Numbered from the stretch's first letter, positions 45,636-56,373 are shown. The stretch is DNA of 64,000 bases from Aequorivita aquimaris (GCF_001573155.1 NZ_JRWG01000006.1:1-64000), one strand, 5' to 3'. Notes: generated by a model from the letters alone, not told the origin. Numbers and translations are program-made.

Positions 45636-45752
45636 TTATCCTTGTCTTTGTTTGAACTTTGGGTTCTTTTTGTTAATTACATATAATCTGCCTTTTCTGC
45701 GAACAATCTTGCAGTCGGCACTTCTCTTCTTTACGGATGCTCTTACTTTCAT
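45636..45752 (-). CDS. rpmJ: 50S ribosomal protein L36, zinc-free form
   Basis: ATG at 45750-45752 opens 38 codons: [19 protein letters not shown] then [19 protein letters not shown]. It matches L36 at full length. The canonical zinc ligands (Cys, Cys, Cys, His) are reduced to a single Cys, so it is a C- (zinc-independent) form. It sits between infA (47 bp upstream) and rpsM (3 bp downstream), its normal place. Confidence 0.95.
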   Translation of the reverse strand: MKVRASVKKRSADCKIVRRKGRLYVINKKNPKFKQRQG

Positions 45753-45799
45753 CTCTTCTTTGTTTATTTATTGTTCAATGAACCGTGAGGTCCGTTGTA

Positions 45800-46015
45800 T
45801 TAATATCTGTATGTTATTCTTGCTTTCGTTAAATCGTACGGGCTCATTTCCAGTTTCACTTTATCACCTGGCAATAATTTTATGTAGTGCATTCGCATTT
45901 TACCAGAAATGTGTGCGGTTACAATGTGACCGTTTTCCAGTTCCACACGGAACATTGCGTTTGATAGTGCTTCCACTATACTTCCATCTTGTTCTATTGC
46001 GCTTTGTTTTGCCAT
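45800..46015 (-). CDS. infA: Translation initiation factor IF-1
   Basis: The 71-residue protein is an OB-fold IF-1: [61 protein letters not shown] and [10 protein letters not shown]. It occupies the A site of the 30S subunit during initiation. It lies 2 bp after secY and before rpmJ, as in many bacteria; adk and map, which often sit here, are absent. Confidence 0.98.
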   Translation of the reverse strand: MAKQSAIEQDGSIVEALSNAMFRVELENGHIVTAHISGKMRMHYIKLLPGDKVKLEMSPYDLTKARITYRY

Positions 46016-46017
46016 AA

Positions 46018-47361
46018 TTATGCTACTGCTTTTCTATTTTTGCCGCTTTTCATCAAACCATCGTAATGGCGGTTCAATAAGTACGAGTTTACTTGTTGCA
46101 TGGTATCGATAGCTACACCTACCATAATTAGGAGTGATGTACCACCGTAGAATAATGCCCAACCTTGCTGTATGCCCATCAACTTAACTACGAAGGCGGG
46201 GAAAATCGCGATCAGCGCTAAAAAGATAGAACCTGGTAAGGTTATTTGAGACATAATTCGATCTAAATATTCAGCGGTTTGTGAACCTGGTTTAATTCCA
46301 GGAATGAAACCTCCACTACGTTTAAGGTCGTCAGCCATTTTATTGGTTGGAACCGTAATAGCAGTATAGAAATATGTGAATATAATAATCAACACTGCGA
46401 ATACCAAGTTGTACCAAAATCCAAAGATATCACTGAACGTTGCTTGGATGCTTTGTGAAAAATCACTTTCAGAAAGACTAGCTACCGCAGAGGGCACAAA
46501 CATAATTGCCTGGGCAAAAATGATTGGCATTACCCCAGAAGCGTTCAACTTCAATGGAATAAATTGTCGTGCTCCAAAAATGTTCTTTTCGAAACCGCCC
46601 GTTGCAGTTCTTCTGGCGTATTGTACCGGAATCTTTCGCACTGCCATCACTAACATTACAGATAGCAAGATGATAACAAACCAGATAACCAATTCAATTA
46701 GGATCATAATCAACCCTCCGTTTGACTCCATTACTCTGGAAACAAATTCCTGAGCGAATGCCTGTGGAAGATTAGCAATAATACCTACCATAATTAATAT
46801 AGAGATACCGTTACCTATACCTTTATCGGTAATTTTTTCACCAAGCCACATTGCAAAGATTGTTCCAGTAACCAAAATGATTACCGAGGAAACATAGAAC
46901 ATTACGCTCTGGCCCATTACAAAAGCTTCAGCCGGAACCCCCATTGCTGGAAGACCTGCCAAATAACTTGGAGCCTGCACCAAACAGATACCGATGGTTA
47001 ACCACCGTGTAATCTGATTAATCTTTTTACGGCCACTCTCTCCTTCCTTCTGTAACTTTTGAAGATAAGGCACGGCAATCTGCATTAATTGTACAACAAT
47101 AGAAGCAGAAATGTATGGCATAATTCCCAATGCAAAAACAGAAGCGTTGGCAAAAGCCCCTCCTGTAAATGCGTTCAGCAATCCGCCAATACCGCCTGAA
47201 TCAAACTTACCTGCAAACTGCGCAAGCATATCTGCATCAATACCCGGCAGTACTACCTGTGCCCCAAAACGGTACACTAATAGCATTCCCAGGGTTAGAA
47301 TGATGCGGTTACGCAACTCTTCTATTTTCCAAACATTTTTTAAGGTGTCGATAAATTTCAT
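46018..47361 (-). CDS. secY: Protein translocase subunit SecY
   Basis: The 447-residue protein has ten membrane segments. The plug and cytosolic loops are visible: [46 protein letters not shown] and [14 protein letters not shown]-like ...[20 protein letters not shown]. It forms the channel of the SecYEG translocon in the inner membrane. It stands 12 bp after rplO and 2 bp before infA. Confidence 0.98.
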   Translation of the reverse strand: MKFIDTLKNVWKIEELRNRIILTLGMLLVYRFGAQVVLPGIDADMLAQFAGKFDSGGIGGLLNAFTGGAFANASVFALGIMPYISASIVVQLMQIAVPYLQKLQKEGESGRKKINQITRWLTIGICLVQAPSYLAGLPAMGVPAEAFVMGQSVMFYVSSVIILVTGTIFAMWLGEKITDKGIGNGISILIMVGIIANLPQAFAQEFVSRVMESNGGLIMILIELVIWFVIILLSVMLVMAVRKIPVQYARRTATGGFEKNIFGARQFIPLKLNASGVMPIIFAQAIMFVPSAVASLSESDFSQSIQATFSDIFGFWYNLVFAVLIIIFTYFYTAITVPTNKMADDLKRSGGFIPGIKPGSQTAEYLDRIMSQITLPGSIFLALIAIFPAFVVKLMGIQQGWALFYGGTSLLIMVGVAIDTMQQVNSYLLNRHYDGLMKSGKNRKAVA

Positions 47362-47373
47362 CCTTAGCTGTTG

Positions 47374-47826
47374 TTACAATGTTACTACTTCGCCTCCGGC
47401 CGCTTCGATAGCTTCTTTTGCCGAGGCAGTAAACTTGTGCGCAGATACTTTCAGTTTTGCCTTTATCTCTCCTCTTCCTAAAATCTTAACCATTTCGTTC
47501 TTTCCGGCAAGACCCAAACCAACTAAGGTTTCAAAGTCAACGGCTTCATTTATTTTCTTGTCGTCAACCAGCTGCTGAAGAGTATCTATATTGATTCCCT
47601 TATATTCTTTACGGTTGATGTTTGTAAAACCAAACTTAGGAACACGACGTTGTAGGGGCATCTGTCCACCTTCAAATCCAATTTTCTTGGAATAACCTGA
47701 ACGTGATTTTGCTCCTTTGTGTCCGCGGGTGGCAGTACCACCTTTACCGGAACCTTGTCCGCGACCTACTCGCTTGCCTTTGTTTTTCGCCGATCCTGCG
47801 GCGGGTTGTAAGTTACTTAAATCCAT
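47374..47826 (-). CDS. rplO: 50S ribosomal protein L15
   Basis: The 150-residue protein has the glycine- and arginine-rich extension of L15 (AGSAKNKGKRVGRGQGSGKG, TATRGHKGAKSRSGYSKKIG) and a globular end (EIKAKLKVSAHKFTASAKEA). L15 binds 23S rRNA late in 50S assembly. It lies 14 bp after rpmD and 12 bp before secY. Confidence 0.98.
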   Translation of the reverse strand: MDLSNLQPAAGSAKNKGKRVGRGQGSGKGGTATRGHKGAKSRSGYSKKIGFEGGQMPLQRRVPKFGFTNINRKEYKGINIDTLQQLVDDKKINEAVDFETLVGLGLAGKNEMVKILGRGEIKAKLKVSAHKFTASAKEAIEAAGGEVVTL

Positions 47827-47840
47827 TTTTTCGTGTTTCC

Positions 47841-48020
47841 TTATTTGGTTTCAACAGAAACCAAGTGATTAACTTTATTGATCATACCAAGAATGTTTGG
47901 CGTATCTTCATGCTCAACCGTTTGGTTCATCCTGTGAAGCCCTAACGATTCCATGATTCTCTTTTGGTTTTTTGGGCGCTTTATAACGCTCTTTACCTTT
48001 GTTACTTTAATTTTTGCCAT
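47841..48020 (-). CDS. rpmD: 50S ribosomal protein L30
   Basis: ATG at 48018-48020 opens a 59-residue frame: MAKIKVTKVKSVIKRPKNQ, KRIMESLGLHRMNQTVEHE, DTPNILGMINKVNHLVSVE, then TK. This is the short bacterial L30 with its ferredoxin-like fold, and the length is normal. It lies 11 bp after rpsE and 14 bp before rplO, its canonical place in the spc operon. Confidence 0.95.
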   Translation of the reverse strand: MAKIKVTKVKSVIKRPKNQKRIMESLGLHRMNQTVEHEDTPNILGMINKVNHLVSVETK

Positions 48021-48031
48021 CGCTCTGATAT

Positions 48032-48556
48032 TTATCCTTTGAATACTTTTTCAAGTGAAATTCCTCTTTGGTCAGCTACAGTTTGCGCACTTCGCATTTG
48101 CAAAAGAGCGTCAAAAGTTGCCTTTACCACGTTGTGTGGGTTAGAAGATCCTTGTGATTTTGACAATACATCGTGAACCCCTACTGCTTCCAATACGGCA
48201 CGTACGGCACCACCGGCAATTACTCCGGTACCAGGCGCAGCTGGAAGAAGGTTAACGCGGGCTCCGCCGTATTTTCCTTTTTGTTCGTGCGGAAGTGTCA
48301 CTTTGTTAAGTGGAATGCGAACCAAGTTTTTCTTGGCATCCTCAATAGCTTTTGCTATCGCGCTAGCTACATCCTTGGATTTTCCAAGACCGTGGCCCAC
48401 CACTCCTTTTTCGTCACCAACAACTACAATAGCTGAAAATCCGAAGGCACGACCACCTTTGGTCACCTTGGTTACACGTTGTACACCTACCAAACGGTCT
48501 TTCAATTCAAGACCTCCTGGTTTTACTAATTCTACGTTTTTATAATCTTGATACAT
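48032..48556 (-). CDS. rpsE: 30S ribosomal protein S5
   Basis: The 174-residue protein has the double-stranded-RNA-binding-like N-terminus ([40 protein letters not shown]) and the C-terminal domain ([39 protein letters not shown]). S5 helps decoding accuracy and helicase activity of the 30S subunit. It is 8 bp after rplR. Confidence 0.98.
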   Translation of the reverse strand: MYQDYKNVELVKPGGLELKDRLVGVQRVTKVTKGGRAFGFSAIVVVGDEKGVVGHGLGKSKDVASAIAKAIEDAKKNLVRIPLNKVTLPHEQKGKYGGARVNLLPAAPGTGVIAGGAVRAVLEAVGVHDVLSKSQGSSNPHNVVKATFDALLQMRSAQTVADQRGISLEKVFKG

Positions 48557-48564
48557 AATTTGAC

Positions 48565-48921
48565 TTAGAATTTAAGGCCACCTTCGCGTGCACCTTCAGC
48601 TAATGATTTTACTCTTCCGTGGTAAAGGTAACCGCCTCTGTCAAAAGCGATGGTTTCAACACCAGCTTTAACAGCTTTTTCTGCGATTGCTTTTCCTACC
48701 AATTTTGCAGCTTCAACCTTGTTTACGTTTGAAGCGTCAATATCTTTATCTCTTGAAGATGCAGCGGTAATGGTCTTTCCATTTACATCGTCAATAATTT
48801 GAGCGTATATTTCTTTGTTGCTACGGAAAACAGCCAAACGTGGGCGACTTTCGGTCCCCTCAACCGTTTTTCTGATTCGCATGCGCAAGCGCTCTCTTCT
48901 TTCGTACTTTGATAATGCCAT
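48565..48921 (-). CDS. rplR: 50S ribosomal protein L18
   Basis: The 118-residue protein matches L18: a basic N-terminus ([20 protein letters not shown]), [20 protein letters not shown], and [20 protein letters not shown] followed by EGGLKF. L18 carries 5S rRNA into the 50S subunit together with L5. It lies 11 bp after rplF. Confidence 0.98.
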   Translation of the reverse strand: MALSKYERRERLRMRIRKTVEGTESRPRLAVFRSNKEIYAQIIDDVNGKTITAASSRDKDIDASNVNKVEAAKLVGKAIAEKAVKAGVETIAFDRGGYLYHGRVKSLAEGAREGGLKF

Positions 48922-48932
48922 AACTCTATTTG

Positions 48933-49478
48933 TTATGCAGATTTACCTGCTTTTCTTCTTAATTGTTCACCTACAAACTTGATACCTTTTCCTTTATAAG
49001 GTTCTGGCTTACGGAAACTGCGAATTTTTGCAGCAACGGCGCCTACCAATTGTTTGTCATGCGATGTTAGTTTTACGATTGGGTTTTTACCTTTGTCAGA
49101 TACAGTTTCCACTTTTACCTCTGGAGCAATGTCCATAATAATGTTGTGTGAAAATCCTAAGGCCAAATCCAATTTTTGTCCTTGGTTGCTGGCGCGGTAA
49201 CCTACACCTACCAATTCCAGTTCCTTGGTCCATCCTTTGCTAACACCTTCAATCATATTATTGATCAATGATCTGTAAAGACCGTGCTTTGCAGTGTGGT
49301 CTTTAGAATCTGAAGGGCGCTCTACCAATACGTTTCCGTCTTCTACTTTCACGGTTAGATCAGAATCAAACTCCTGAGTTAACTCGCCTAATTTTCCTTT
49401 TACGGTAATTACGTTGTCTTTTACATCAACTGTAACTCCTTGTGGGATTTCTACCGGGTTTTTACCTATTCTTGACAT
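48933..49478 (-). CDS. rplF: 50S ribosomal protein L6
   Basis: The 181-residue protein shows two L6 repeats: [20 protein letters not shown] in the N-terminal domain, and [20 protein letters not shown] with [20 protein letters not shown] in the second. L6 sits near the factor-binding site at the base of the L7/L12 stalk. It lies 15 bp after rpsH. Confidence 0.98.
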   Translation of the reverse strand: MSRIGKNPVEIPQGVTVDVKDNVITVKGKLGELTQEFDSDLTVKVEDGNVLVERPSDSKDHTAKHGLYRSLINNMIEGVSKGWTKELELVGVGYRASNQGQKLDLALGFSHNIIMDIAPEVKVETVSDKGKNPIVKLTSHDKQLVGAVAAKIRSFRKPEPYKGKGIKFVGEQLRRKAGKSA

Positions 49479-49493
49479 TTCTTTGTCTATTTT

Positions 49494-49892
49494 TTAGTAA
49501 ACGTAACACAATACTTCACCACCTACATTCTGTGCTTTTGCTTGTTTGCCAGTCATAACTCCTGAAGAAGTTGAAACAATGGCAATACCAAGACCATTAA
49601 GCACGCGAGGAAGCTCTGATGAACCTGCGTATTTACGTAAACCTGGTTTACTGATTCTTTGAATTTTCTTGATTACCGATTCTTTGGTAAGCTTGTCGTA
49701 TTTCAACGCAATTTTGATGGTCCCCTGTGCGGTACTGTCATCAAACTTGTAGCTTAGAATGTAACCTTGGTCAAAAAGGATTTTTGTAATCTCCTTTTTA
49801 AGATTTGATGCTGGAATCTCTACTACGCGATGTCCAGCTTTTACAGCATTTCTAATCCTTGTTAGATAATCTGAAATTGGATCTGTATTCAT
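49494..49892 (-). CDS. rpsH: 30S ribosomal protein S8
   Basis: The 132-residue protein is normal S8: MNTDPISDYLTRIRNAVKAG at the N-terminus and SKPGLRKYAGSSELPRVLNG with GIAIVSTSSGVMTGKQAKAQ at the C-terminus. S8 is a primary binder of the central domain of 16S rRNA and in E. coli represses the spc operon. An 86-bp gap separates it from rpsN, one of the wider gaps in the cluster. Confidence 0.98.
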   Translation of the reverse strand: MNTDPISDYLTRIRNAVKAGHRVVEIPASNLKKEITKILFDQGYILSYKFDDSTAQGTIKIALKYDKLTKESVIKKIQRISKPGLRKYAGSSELPRVLNGLGIAIVSTSSGVMTGKQAKAQNVGGEVLCYVY

Positions 49893-49978
49893 TTATTTGA
49901 ATTTGCGGATGTGGTTTTCGATTTTTTATCGAACCTTCAACCAGTTTATACTTTTTCTTTTGAACAGAAAGCCTGTTC

Positions 49979-50248
49979 TTACCAAGAAGCTTTTCGCACT
50001 CCTGGAATAAGACCTTGATTAGCCATTTCACGGAACAATACACGTGAAATTCCAAAAGTTCTCATATACCCTCTTGGTCTTCCTGTAAGCTTGCAGCGAT
50101 TGTGCAAACGAACTGGTGAGGCATTTTTAGGCAGTTTCTGTAGACCTTCCCAATCACCAGCTTCTTTCAAAGCTTTGCGCTTGGCGGCATACTTTTTTAC
50201 CATCTTTTGTCTCTTAACCTCGCGGGCCTTCATTGATTCTTTAGCCAT
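49979..50248 (-). CDS. rpsN: 30S ribosomal protein S14, zinc-free form
   Basis: The 89-residue protein is the longer, zinc-independent S14: [60 protein letters not shown]. Only one Cys is present, so no zinc-ribbon can form. S14 completes the 30S head. It lies 3 bp after rplE and is followed by an 86-bp gap. Confidence 0.97.
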   Translation of the reverse strand: MAKESMKAREVKRQKMVKKYAAKRKALKEAGDWEGLQKLPKNASPVRLHNRCKLTGRPRGYMRTFGISRVLFREMANQGLIPGVRKASW

Positions 50249-50251
50249 CTC

Positions 50252-50803
50252 TTAGTTCTTTTTAAAGGGTAATCCCAATTCTTGTAATAATGATTTCGCT
50301 TCTTTATCGGTATTTGCAGATGTGATGAACGTAATGTTCATCCCTTCAATTTTCTTCACTTTATCGATATCGATTTCCGGGAAGATAATTTGCTCGGTGA
50401 TTCCCAAAGAGTAGTTTCCTCTTCCGTCAAAACCAGTTGCCTTAATTCCGTTAAAGTCACGTACCCTAGGCAAAGCCGAGGTAACCAATCTATCCAAAAA
50501 CTCGTACATACGCTCCCCGCGCAACGTAACTTTCACACCAATTGGCATGCCTTTACGAAGTTTGAAGTTTGCAACGTCTTTTTTGGACATGGTAGCTACT
50601 GCTTTTTGCCCGGTTATCTTTGTAAACTCATCAACCGAATAGTCAATAAGTTTCTTGTCAGCTACTGCTGCACCCACGCCGCGGGAAACAACAATACGCT
50701 CCAATTTTGGTACCTGCATGACGTTTTTGTAACCAAATTCGTCAGTAAGTGCATTGATCACTCTGCTTTTGTACTCTTCTTTAAGTCTTGGTGAATATGC
50801 CAT
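50252..50803 (-). CDS. rplE: 50S ribosomal protein L5
   Basis: The 183-residue protein is a full L5: [56 protein letters not shown]-like region [20 protein letters not shown], and [21 protein letters not shown]5 binds 5S rRNA and the P-site tRNA elbow. It lies 2 bp after rplX. Confidence 0.98.
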   Translation of the reverse strand: MAYSPRLKEEYKSRVINALTDEFGYKNVMQVPKLERIVVSRGVGAAVADKKLIDYSVDEFTKITGQKAVATMSKKDVANFKLRKGMPIGVKVTLRGERMYEFLDRLVTSALPRVRDFNGIKATGFDGRGNYSLGITEQIIFPEIDIDKVKKIEGMNITFITSANTDKEAKSLLQELGLPFKKN

Positions 50804-50805
50804 AA

Positions 50806-51120
50806 CTATATTGCTTGATTCGATTGTTTTGAAAATCGTACTTTTTTATCATTCTCCATTTTGTAACCTACGCGTGTGGCTTTTCCAGATTTTGGATCTA
50901 CCAAGGAAAGGTTTGAAATATGGATGGGAGCTTCTTTTTTTGCAATTCCACCTTGTGGGTTTTTTGCACTTGGCTTCTCGTGTTTTGAAACCATGTTCAC
51001 TCCTTCTACGATTGCTTTGTTTTTGTCAAGGAATATTTTCATTACTTTACCTTCAGAACCCTTGTGGTCCCCGGCAGTAACTACTACTGTATCGCCTGAT
51101 TTTATTTTAAGCTTTGTCAT
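50806..51120 (-). CDS. rplX: 50S ribosomal protein L24
   Basis: I start at [14 protein letters not shown] (51120); an ATG four codons upstream (51132) is also possible. The 104-residue protein has the KOW motif typical of L24 ([20 protein letters not shown]), then [21 protein letters not shown]24 is an assembly initiator at the tunnel exit. It lies between rplN and rplE. Confidence 0.97.
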   Translation of the reverse strand: MTKLKIKSGDTVVVTAGDHKGSEGKVMKIFLDKNKAIVEGVNMVSKHEKPSAKNPQGGIAKKEAPIHISNLSLVDPKSGKATRVGYKMENDKKVRFSKQSNQAI

Positions 51121-51133
51121 TTTAGTTTTCATA

Positions 51134-51502
51134 TTAAAGCACCTCGGGTGCCAATGATACTATTTTCATAAATTGCTTGTCGCGAAGTTCTCTTGCTACC
51201 GGACCGAAAACACGTGTTCCTCTCATTTCACCCTGTGGGTTTAAAAGCACACAAGCGTTGTCATCGAAACGGATGTAAGAACCGTCAGGTCTTCTAATTT
51301 CCTTAACAGTACGTACTACTACGGCTGTAGAAACTGCTCCTTTCTTAATGTTTCCATTCGGAGTTGCTTCCTTAACGGAAACTACAATTTTATCACCGAT
51401 AGAAGCATACCTTCTTTTTGTTCCGCCCAATACGCGGATGCAAAGTACTTCCTTGGCACCGGTATTATCTGCGACTTTAAGTCTTGATTCTTGTTGTAAC
51501 AT
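51134..51502 (-). CDS. rplN: 50S ribosomal protein L14
   Basis: The 122-residue protein matches L14 end to end: [81 protein letters not shown]14 forms bridges with the 30S subunit and is the site of silencing-factor binding. It lies 2 bp after rpsQ. Confidence 0.98.
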   Translation of the reverse strand: MLQQESRLKVADNTGAKEVLCIRVLGGTKRRYASIGDKIVVSVKEATPNGNIKKGAVSTAVVVRTVKEIRRPDGSYIRFDDNACVLLNPQGEMRGTRVFGPVARELRDKQFMKIVSLAPEVL

Positions 51503-51504
51503 AA

Positions 51505-51768
51505 TTACTTCGCTCTTTCAATTATTTCTACTAATCTCCAACATTTGGTTTTGCTTAAAGGACGTGTTTCCATAATCCTTACTGTATCACCTTCGTTGCA
51601 GTTGTTTGTCTCGTCGTGGGCCACGTATTTCTTCGTTTTCAACACGAACTTTCCGTACATAGGGTGTTTTACTTTTTTCACCTCTGCAACTACAATGGAT
51701 TTGTCCATTTTGTTGCTGGTTACTACACCTATACGTTCTTTTCTTAAGTTTCTTTTAATTTCTTCCAT
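51505..51768 (-). CDS. rpsQ: 30S ribosomal protein S17
   Basis: The 87-residue protein is an OB-fold S17: [81 protein letters not shown]17 binds the 5' and central domains of 16S rRNA. It lies 15 bp after rpmC. Confidence 0.97.
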   Translation of the reverse strand: MEEIKRNLRKERIGVVTSNKMDKSIVVAEVKKVKHPMYGKFVLKTKKYVAHDETNNCNEGDTVRIMETRPLSKTKCWRLVEIIERAK

Positions 51769-51783
51769 CTTTCAGCTGTACAA

Positions 51784-51975
51784 TTATTGCACTTCTCTAT
51801 TAGTTAGTTCCGTCGCTATTCTTGCTATCACCCTTCTCTGGGATCTTAGTTGAATTGGATTTTCCAACGGTGAAATGGTATGAGCCATTTTAAGGTCTGT
51901 ATAAGCCTTTCTAGATTCAGCGTATGCTTCCTGAAGTTCTGCCGTTGATGCTTTCTTAATTTCTGATTGTTTCAT
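51784..51975 (-). CDS. rpmC: 50S ribosomal protein L29
   Basis: The 63-residue protein is a normal L29 helical hairpin: MKQSEIKKASTAELQEAYAE, SRKAYTDLKMAHTISPLENP, QLRSQRRVIARIATELTNRE. L29 lies at the tunnel exit near the binding site for trigger factor and signal recognition particle. It is 11 bp after rplP. Confidence 0.97.
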   Translation of the reverse strand: MKQSEIKKASTAELQEAYAESRKAYTDLKMAHTISPLENPIQLRSQRRVIARIATELTNREVQ

Positions 51976-51986
51976 CTTTCAAAAAA

Positions 51987-52406
51987 TTATGCTTGGAAAT
52001 CCCGAGACATTACAAATTTAGTTTTAACCGGAAGCTTTTGTGCTGCAAGGCGCAATGCTTCTTTTGCTGTTTCAACTGGAACACCAGATACTTCAAAAAG
52101 TATTCTTCCCGGTTTAACCACAGCAGCGTAATATTCTACAGCACCTTTACCTTTACCCATACGTACTTCAAGAGGTTTTTTGGTAATTGGCTTATCTGGA
52201 AAAATCATAATCCAGATAGAACCTTCTCTTTTCATAAAACGAGTAGCGGCAATACGAGCAGCTTCTATTTGTCTTGCTGTAAGAAATTCTGATTCCAACG
52301 ATTTTATACCGAAGGTTCCGTATGCTAGCTGGTTGCCGCGACCGGCATCGCCTTTCATACGACCTTTTTGGTGTTTACGGTATTTTGTTCTTTTAGGTTG
52401 TAACAT
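51987..52406 (-). CDS. rplP: 50S ribosomal protein L16
   Basis: The 139-residue protein is L16: [81 protein letters not shown]16 organises the A-site region and 5S rRNA contacts. It lies 18 bp after rpsC. Confidence 0.98.
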   Translation of the reverse strand: MLQPKRTKYRKHQKGRMKGDAGRGNQLAYGTFGIKSLESEFLTARQIEAARIAATRFMKREGSIWIMIFPDKPITKKPLEVRMGKGKGAVEYYAAVVKPGRILFEVSGVPVETAKEALRLAAQKLPVKTKFVMSRDFQA

Positions 52407-52424
52407 TTTCTTCTATTTAAAAAA

Positions 52425-53153
52425 TTACTTTCTACGGCGTGCTTTGTTGCCACCGCGTCCTGCTGGAGCTCCTTTACCACCACTCTTTTTGCCAGTTGAT
52501 AAACCAACAAGTGGGGAAAGTTCTCTCTTTCCATATACTTCGCCTTTCATAATCCATACTTTAACACCCAATCTACCGTAGGTAGTGTGTGCCTCAACTA
52601 AAGCGTAGTCAATATCGGCTCTAAAAGTTGATAAGGGGATACGACCTTCTTTGTAAGACTCTGAACGCGCCATTTCAGCTCCGTTCAAACGTCCTGAGAT
52701 CTGCACCTTGATACCTTCAGCATTCATTCGCATTGTTGCCGCAATTGCCATTTTTATGGCACGACGGTATGAAATACGACTTTCAATTTGGCGCGCGATA
52801 CTAGCAGCAACCAAATAAGCATCAAGCTCAGGTCTTTTGATCTCGTGAATGTTGATCTGTACCTCTTTATCTGTAATTTTTTTAAGCTCTTCTTTTAGCT
52901 TGTCTACTTCCTGGCCACCTTTACCGATAATAATACCGGGACGGGCAGTGGTTATAGTAACGGTTACAAGCTTAAGCGTACGCTCAATAATTACTCTACT
53001 CACACTAGCTTTACTTAAACGTGCGTGAACATATTTTCTAATCTTGTCGTCTTCGGCAAGTTTATCGCCGTAGTCGTTGCCTCCGTACCAGTTGGATTCC
53101 CAACCTCTAATGATACCTAAGCGATTCCCGATTGGATTTGTCTTCTGTCCCAT
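52425..53153 (-). CDS. rpsC: 30S ribosomal protein S3
   Basis: The 242-residue protein has the N-terminal KH domain ([20 protein letters not shown]) and the S3 C-terminal domain ([60 protein letters not shown]). The end is basic and glycine-rich ([20 protein letters not shown]). S3 forms the mRNA entry site. It lies 4 bp after rplV. Confidence 0.98.
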   Translation of the reverse strand: MGQKTNPIGNRLGIIRGWESNWYGGNDYGDKLAEDDKIRKYVHARLSKASVSRVIIERTLKLVTVTITTARPGIIIGKGGQEVDKLKEELKKITDKEVQINIHEIKRPELDAYLVAASIARQIESRISYRRAIKMAIAATMRMNAEGIKVQISGRLNGAEMARSESYKEGRIPLSTFRADIDYALVEAHTTYGRLGVKVWIMKGEVYGKRELSPLVGLSTGKKSGGKGAPAGRGGNKARRRK

Positions 53154-53157
53154 TTAA

Positions 53158-53568
53158 TTACTTGCTTTGTGTGTTATCGTTTGCCCCTAAAACCAGTGTT
53201 ACATGGTTGGAACGTTTTCTAATTCTATGTGCGCGGCCTTGTGGTGCTGGACGAAGTCTCTTCAGCATCGTTCCACCGTCCACTCGGATTTCCTTAACAA
53301 AAAGATCTGCATCTTCAATTGAAGCATCTTCGTTCTTCTGTTGCCAGTTATTGATGGCAGACAAAAGTAGTTTCTCCAGTTTGCGTGAAGATTCTTTTGA
53401 ACTGAACTTCAAAATGTTAAGTGCTTTGTCTATTTTCTCACCACGAACCAAGTCTGCCATTAAACGCATTTTTCTTGGTGAAGTGGGGCAATTGTTCAAT
53501 TTAGCCATGTAGATAGTCTTCTTGGCTTCCTTGATTGCTTCTGCTCTTTCTCTTTTACGAACTCCCAT
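53158..53568 (-). CDS. rplV: 50S ribosomal protein L22
   Basis: The 136-residue protein carries a Bacteroidota-type N-terminal extension ([20 protein letters not shown]) before the L22 core: [20 protein letters not shown], a helix ([20 protein letters not shown]), and the tunnel-lining loop [21 protein letters not shown]22 contributes to the macrolide-binding region of the exit tunnel. It lies 6 bp after rpsS. Confidence 0.97.
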   Translation of the reverse strand: MGVRKRERAEAIKEAKKTIYMAKLNNCPTSPRKMRLMADLVRGEKIDKALNILKFSSKESSRKLEKLLLSAINNWQQKNEDASIEDADLFVKEIRVDGGTMLKRLRPAPQGRAHRIRKRSNHVTLVLGANDNTQSK

Positions 53569-53574
53569 GGCCTA

Positions 53575-53853
53575 TTATTTTTTACCTTTGTTTTTAGCAC
53601 CTGCGTGACCACGGAATGATCTTGTAGGTGAAAATTCTCCTAGTTTATGCCCAACCATGTTTTCTGTTACATACACAGGAACAAATTGGCGCCCGTTGTG
53701 CACAGCGATGGTTTGACCAACAAAATCTGGAGTAATCATAGAAGCACGTGACCAAGTTTTGATAACGGTCTTCTTATTGTCCTCAACGTTTTGTTGAACT
53801 TTCTTGTCTAGTTTATAATGAACGAACGGTCCTTTTTTTAACGATCTTGCCAT
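53575..53853 (-). CDS. rpsS: 30S ribosomal protein S19
   Basis: The 92-residue protein is S19: [81 protein letters not shown]19 lies in the 30S head near S13 and tRNA. It lies 3 bp after rplB. Confidence 0.98.
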   Translation of the reverse strand: MARSLKKGPFVHYKLDKKVQQNVEDNKKTVIKTWSRASMITPDFVGQTIAVHNGRQFVPVYVTENMVGHKLGEFSPTRSFRGHAGAKNKGKK

Positions 53854-53856
53854 AAC

Positions 53857-54681
53857 TTATTTCTTTCTTCGTTCTAAGATATATTTATTACTTGCTTTCG
53901 TTTTAGTACGGGTTCTGTAACCTTTAGCAGGGATACCTTTTCTAGAACGTGGATGACCTCCTGAAGCGCGGCCCTCACCACCACCCATTGGGTGATCTAC
54001 TGGGTTCATCACTACTGGTCTTGTACGTGGTCTTCTACCCAACCATCTGCTTCTACCGGCTTTACCAGATACCAATAATTGGTGGTCGCTGTTTGAAACG
54101 GCACCAATGGTAGCCATACACTCAACCAAAATCAATCGGGTTTCACCTGAAGGAAGTTTTATGGTAGCATATTTTCCATCACGGGCCATAAGCTGTGCGA
54201 AAGCACCAGCACTGCGCGCCATAATGGCTCCTTGACCGGGACGAAGCTCGATGCAGGAAATAATAGTACCTAATGGAATAGCTGAAAGTGGCATTGCGTT
54301 TCCAATCTCTGGAGCTACTGCTTCACCGGAAAGGATGTTCTGCCCAACTTGTAGTCCGTTCTGTGCAATTACATATCGCTTTTCACCATCTTGATAGTTC
54401 AAAAGTGCGATAAACGCAGTACGGTTTGGATCGTATTGAATACTTGCAACGGTAGCAGGAATTCCCGCCTTGTCGCGTTTAAAATCGATAATTCGATATT
54501 TCTTCTTATGACCACCACCTATGTAGCGCATGGTCATTTTTCCTTGACTGTTTCTACCACCAGATCTTTTGTTCGGAGCAAGTAACGACTTCTCCGGCTT
54601 ATCGGTTGTAATGGCGTCAAAACCATTAACAACCCTAAAACGCTGACCTGGGGTGATTGGTTTTAATTTTCTTACTGACAT
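53857..54681 (-). CDS. rplB: 50S ribosomal protein L2
   Basis: The 274-residue protein is L2: [80 protein letters not shown] with the conserved His near 230. L2 is required for subunit joining and peptidyl-transferase function. It lies 26 bp after rplW. Confidence 0.98.
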   Translation of the reverse strand: MSVRKLKPITPGQRFRVVNGFDAITTDKPEKSLLAPNKRSGGRNSQGKMTMRYIGGGHKKKYRIIDFKRDKAGIPATVASIQYDPNRTAFIALLNYQDGEKRYVIAQNGLQVGQNILSGEAVAPEIGNAMPLSAIPLGTIISCIELRPGQGAIMARSAGAFAQLMARDGKYATIKLPSGETRLILVECMATIGAVSNSDHQLLVSGKAGRSRWLGRRPRTRPVVMNPVDHPMGGGEGRASGGHPRSRKGIPAKGYRTRTKTKASNKYILERRKK

Positions 54682-54707
54682 TTGTGTCTTTTTAAATCTA
54701 AATCTCC

Positions 54708-54998
54708 TTAGATGTTACTGTAAAAATCTATTGTATCACCTTCCGCCACCTGTACGATTGCTTTTTTATAAGCATTCGTTTTACCAGTTTGGACACCTGT
54801 TTTTGTATAACGGGTCTTCCTATCAGGGCGGACATTCATTGTGCGAACTTTTTCAACAGAAACTCCGTAAGCAGCCTCAACCGCCTTCTTGATTTCTACC
54901 TTATTCGCCTTTGGGTTCACTACAAAGCCAAAAACATTTTTGTCCTCGGCATCTTTGGTAGCTTTTTCCGTAATTATAGGTTTAATTAAGATGTTCAT
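54708..54998 (-). CDS. rplW: 50S ribosomal protein L23
   Basis: The 96-residue protein is L23: [60 protein letters not shown], and [21 protein letters not shown]23 docks signal recognition particle and trigger factor at the tunnel exit. It lies 7 bp after rplD. Confidence 0.98.
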   Translation of the reverse strand: MNILIKPIITEKATKDAEDKNVFGFVVNPKANKVEIKKAVEAAYGVSVEKVRTMNVRPDRKTRYTKTGVQTGKTNAYKKAIVQVAEGDTIDFYSNI

Positions 54999-55005
54999 CT
55001 TGTTT

Positions 55006-55635
55006 CTATTTACTTAAGTTTGTTTCAATTCCTTCCAAAGAACCTTCAAATAGCACTACACTATTTGCATTCATAATTTTGTAAGTACTTAATTGCGAGT
55101 TAGTTATAACTTCAGTACCTTTCAAATTGCGAGAGGACAAATATACATTATTATTTAAGTCTCCCAACACAAATAAAGATTTTTTGTCATTAAGCCCTAA
55201 GCTGTTCAAAACCGCAGTAAAATTCTTGGTTTTTGGAGCATCAAAATTTAGGTCTTCCATTACAAAAATGGCTTTATCATTTGCCTTCATCGATAGGGCA
55301 GATTTACGTGCCAAACGCTTGAGGTTCTTGTTCAATTTGAAGGAGTAGTTACGCGGACGAGGCCCGAACATTCTACCACCACCTTTAAATACACCAGACT
55401 TGATGCTACCCGCACGGGCAGTACCAGTACCTTTTTGCTTCTTGATCTTTCTAGTAGAACCAGCAATCTCAGCACGTTCCTTTGCTTTGTGAGTACCTTG
55501 ACGTTGGTTGGCAAGATATTGTTTCACATCAAGATAAACCGCGTGATTGTTAGGCTCTATTCCGAACACATCTGCAGAAAGTTCAACTTTCCGGCCTGTG
55601 TCTTTTCCGTTTATGTCTAATACAGCTACCTTCAT
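55006..55635 (-). CDS. rplD: 50S ribosomal protein L4
   Basis: The 209-residue protein is L4: a globular domain plus the tunnel loop ([40 protein letters not shown]), then KALLVLGD-like ...[18 protein letters not shown]. In E. coli L4 also represses its own S10 operon by a leader, which is not seen here. Its start overlaps the rplC stop by one base (TAATG), indicating translational coupling. Confidence 0.97.
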   Translation of the reverse strand: MKVAVLDINGKDTGRKVELSADVFGIEPNNHAVYLDVKQYLANQRQGTHKAKERAEIAGSTRKIKKQKGTGTARAGSIKSGVFKGGGRMFGPRPRNYSFKLNKNLKRLARKSALSMKANDKAIFVMEDLNFDAPKTKNFTAVLNSLGLNDKKSLFVLGDLNNNVYLSSRNLKGTEVITNSQLSTYKIMNANSVVLFEGSLEGIETNLSK

Positions 55636-56246
55636 TATTTCTCGATCATTACATAAGAATTTTTATGGCCAGGAACAGCTCCTTTTACCACAAGTAGATT
55701 CTTTTCAGGAACTACTTTCAAAACCCTTAAATTTTCAACTTTTACTCTTTCGTTGCCCATTTGGCCTGCCATACGCATTCCCTTGAATACTCTCGCAGGA
55801 TAGGATGCAGCTCCAATGGAACCTGGCGCGCGCAAACGGTTATGCTGACCGTGTGTGGACTGCCCAACACCGCCAAAACCGTGACGCTTAACAACCCCTT
55901 GGAAACCTTTACCTTTAGATGTACCCGCGATATCCACGAATTCACCCTCGATAAAATGCTCCACAGTAATGGTGTCGCCCAATTTGTAATTTTCTTCAAA
56001 TCCCTTGAATTCGGCGACTTTGCGTTTTGCAACGGTTCCTGCTTTTTTGGCGTGCCCTTCGGCAGCTTTTGTAACAGTCTTCTTGTCATCGAAACCAAGT
56101 TGAAGAGCTTCGTACCCGTCAACCTCTTTGGTTCTGACTTGGGTAACAACACAGGGTCCTGCCTCGATAACGGTACACGGAATGTTCTTTCCGTTCTCGT
56201 CAAAGATGCTGGTCATCCCTATCTTTCTTCCAATTAACCCAGACAT
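55635..56246 (-). CDS. rplC: 50S ribosomal protein L3
   Basis: The 203-residue protein is L3: [60 protein letters not shown] and [21 protein letters not shown]3 starts 50S assembly, and its loop reaches the peptidyl-transferase centre. It follows rpsJ after a 165-bp gap that holds a palindrome and a terminator-like hairpin, so it may head a separate transcript. Confidence 0.98.
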   Translation of the reverse strand: MSGLIGRKIGMTSIFDENGKNIPCTVIEAGPCVVTQVRTKEVDGYEALQLGFDDKKTVTKAAEGHAKKAGTVAKRKVAEFKGFEENYKLGDTITVEHFIEGEFVDIAGTSKGKGFQGVVKRHGFGGVGQSTHGQHNRLRAPGSIGAASYPARVFKGMRMAGQMGNERVKVENLRVLKVVPEKNLLVVKGAVPGHKNSYVMIEK

Positions 56247-56288
56247 ATTTAATTATTTATTGATTATTACTTATTTATAATTGCTATT

Positions 56289-56322
56289 CAAAAAAACAGG
56301 GTCAAAATAAATTCAACCCTGA
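56289..56322 (-). terminator. Terminator-like hairpin between rpsJ and rplC
   Basis: CAGGGT (56297-56302) and ACCCTG (56316-56321) form a 6-bp stem with a 13-base loop. On the minus strand the hairpin is followed by TTTTTTTG. It could stop or attenuate transcription between the str genes and the S10 genes. Confidence 0.55.
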
Positions 56323-56373
56323 ATGTTATTTTGTTTCCGTTTTTCCCCAACCATCGTTGAGGACATTTTTATG

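Noticed and set aside
45442-46017. 191-codon open frame on the plus strand opposite rpsM, rpmJ and infA
   Set aside because: It is antisense to three recognised genes; its sequence has no domain and the composition of a shadow frame.
55742-56203. 153-codon open frame on the minus strand inside rplC
   Set aside because: It lies wholly within rplC in another frame; rplC has clear full-length homology.
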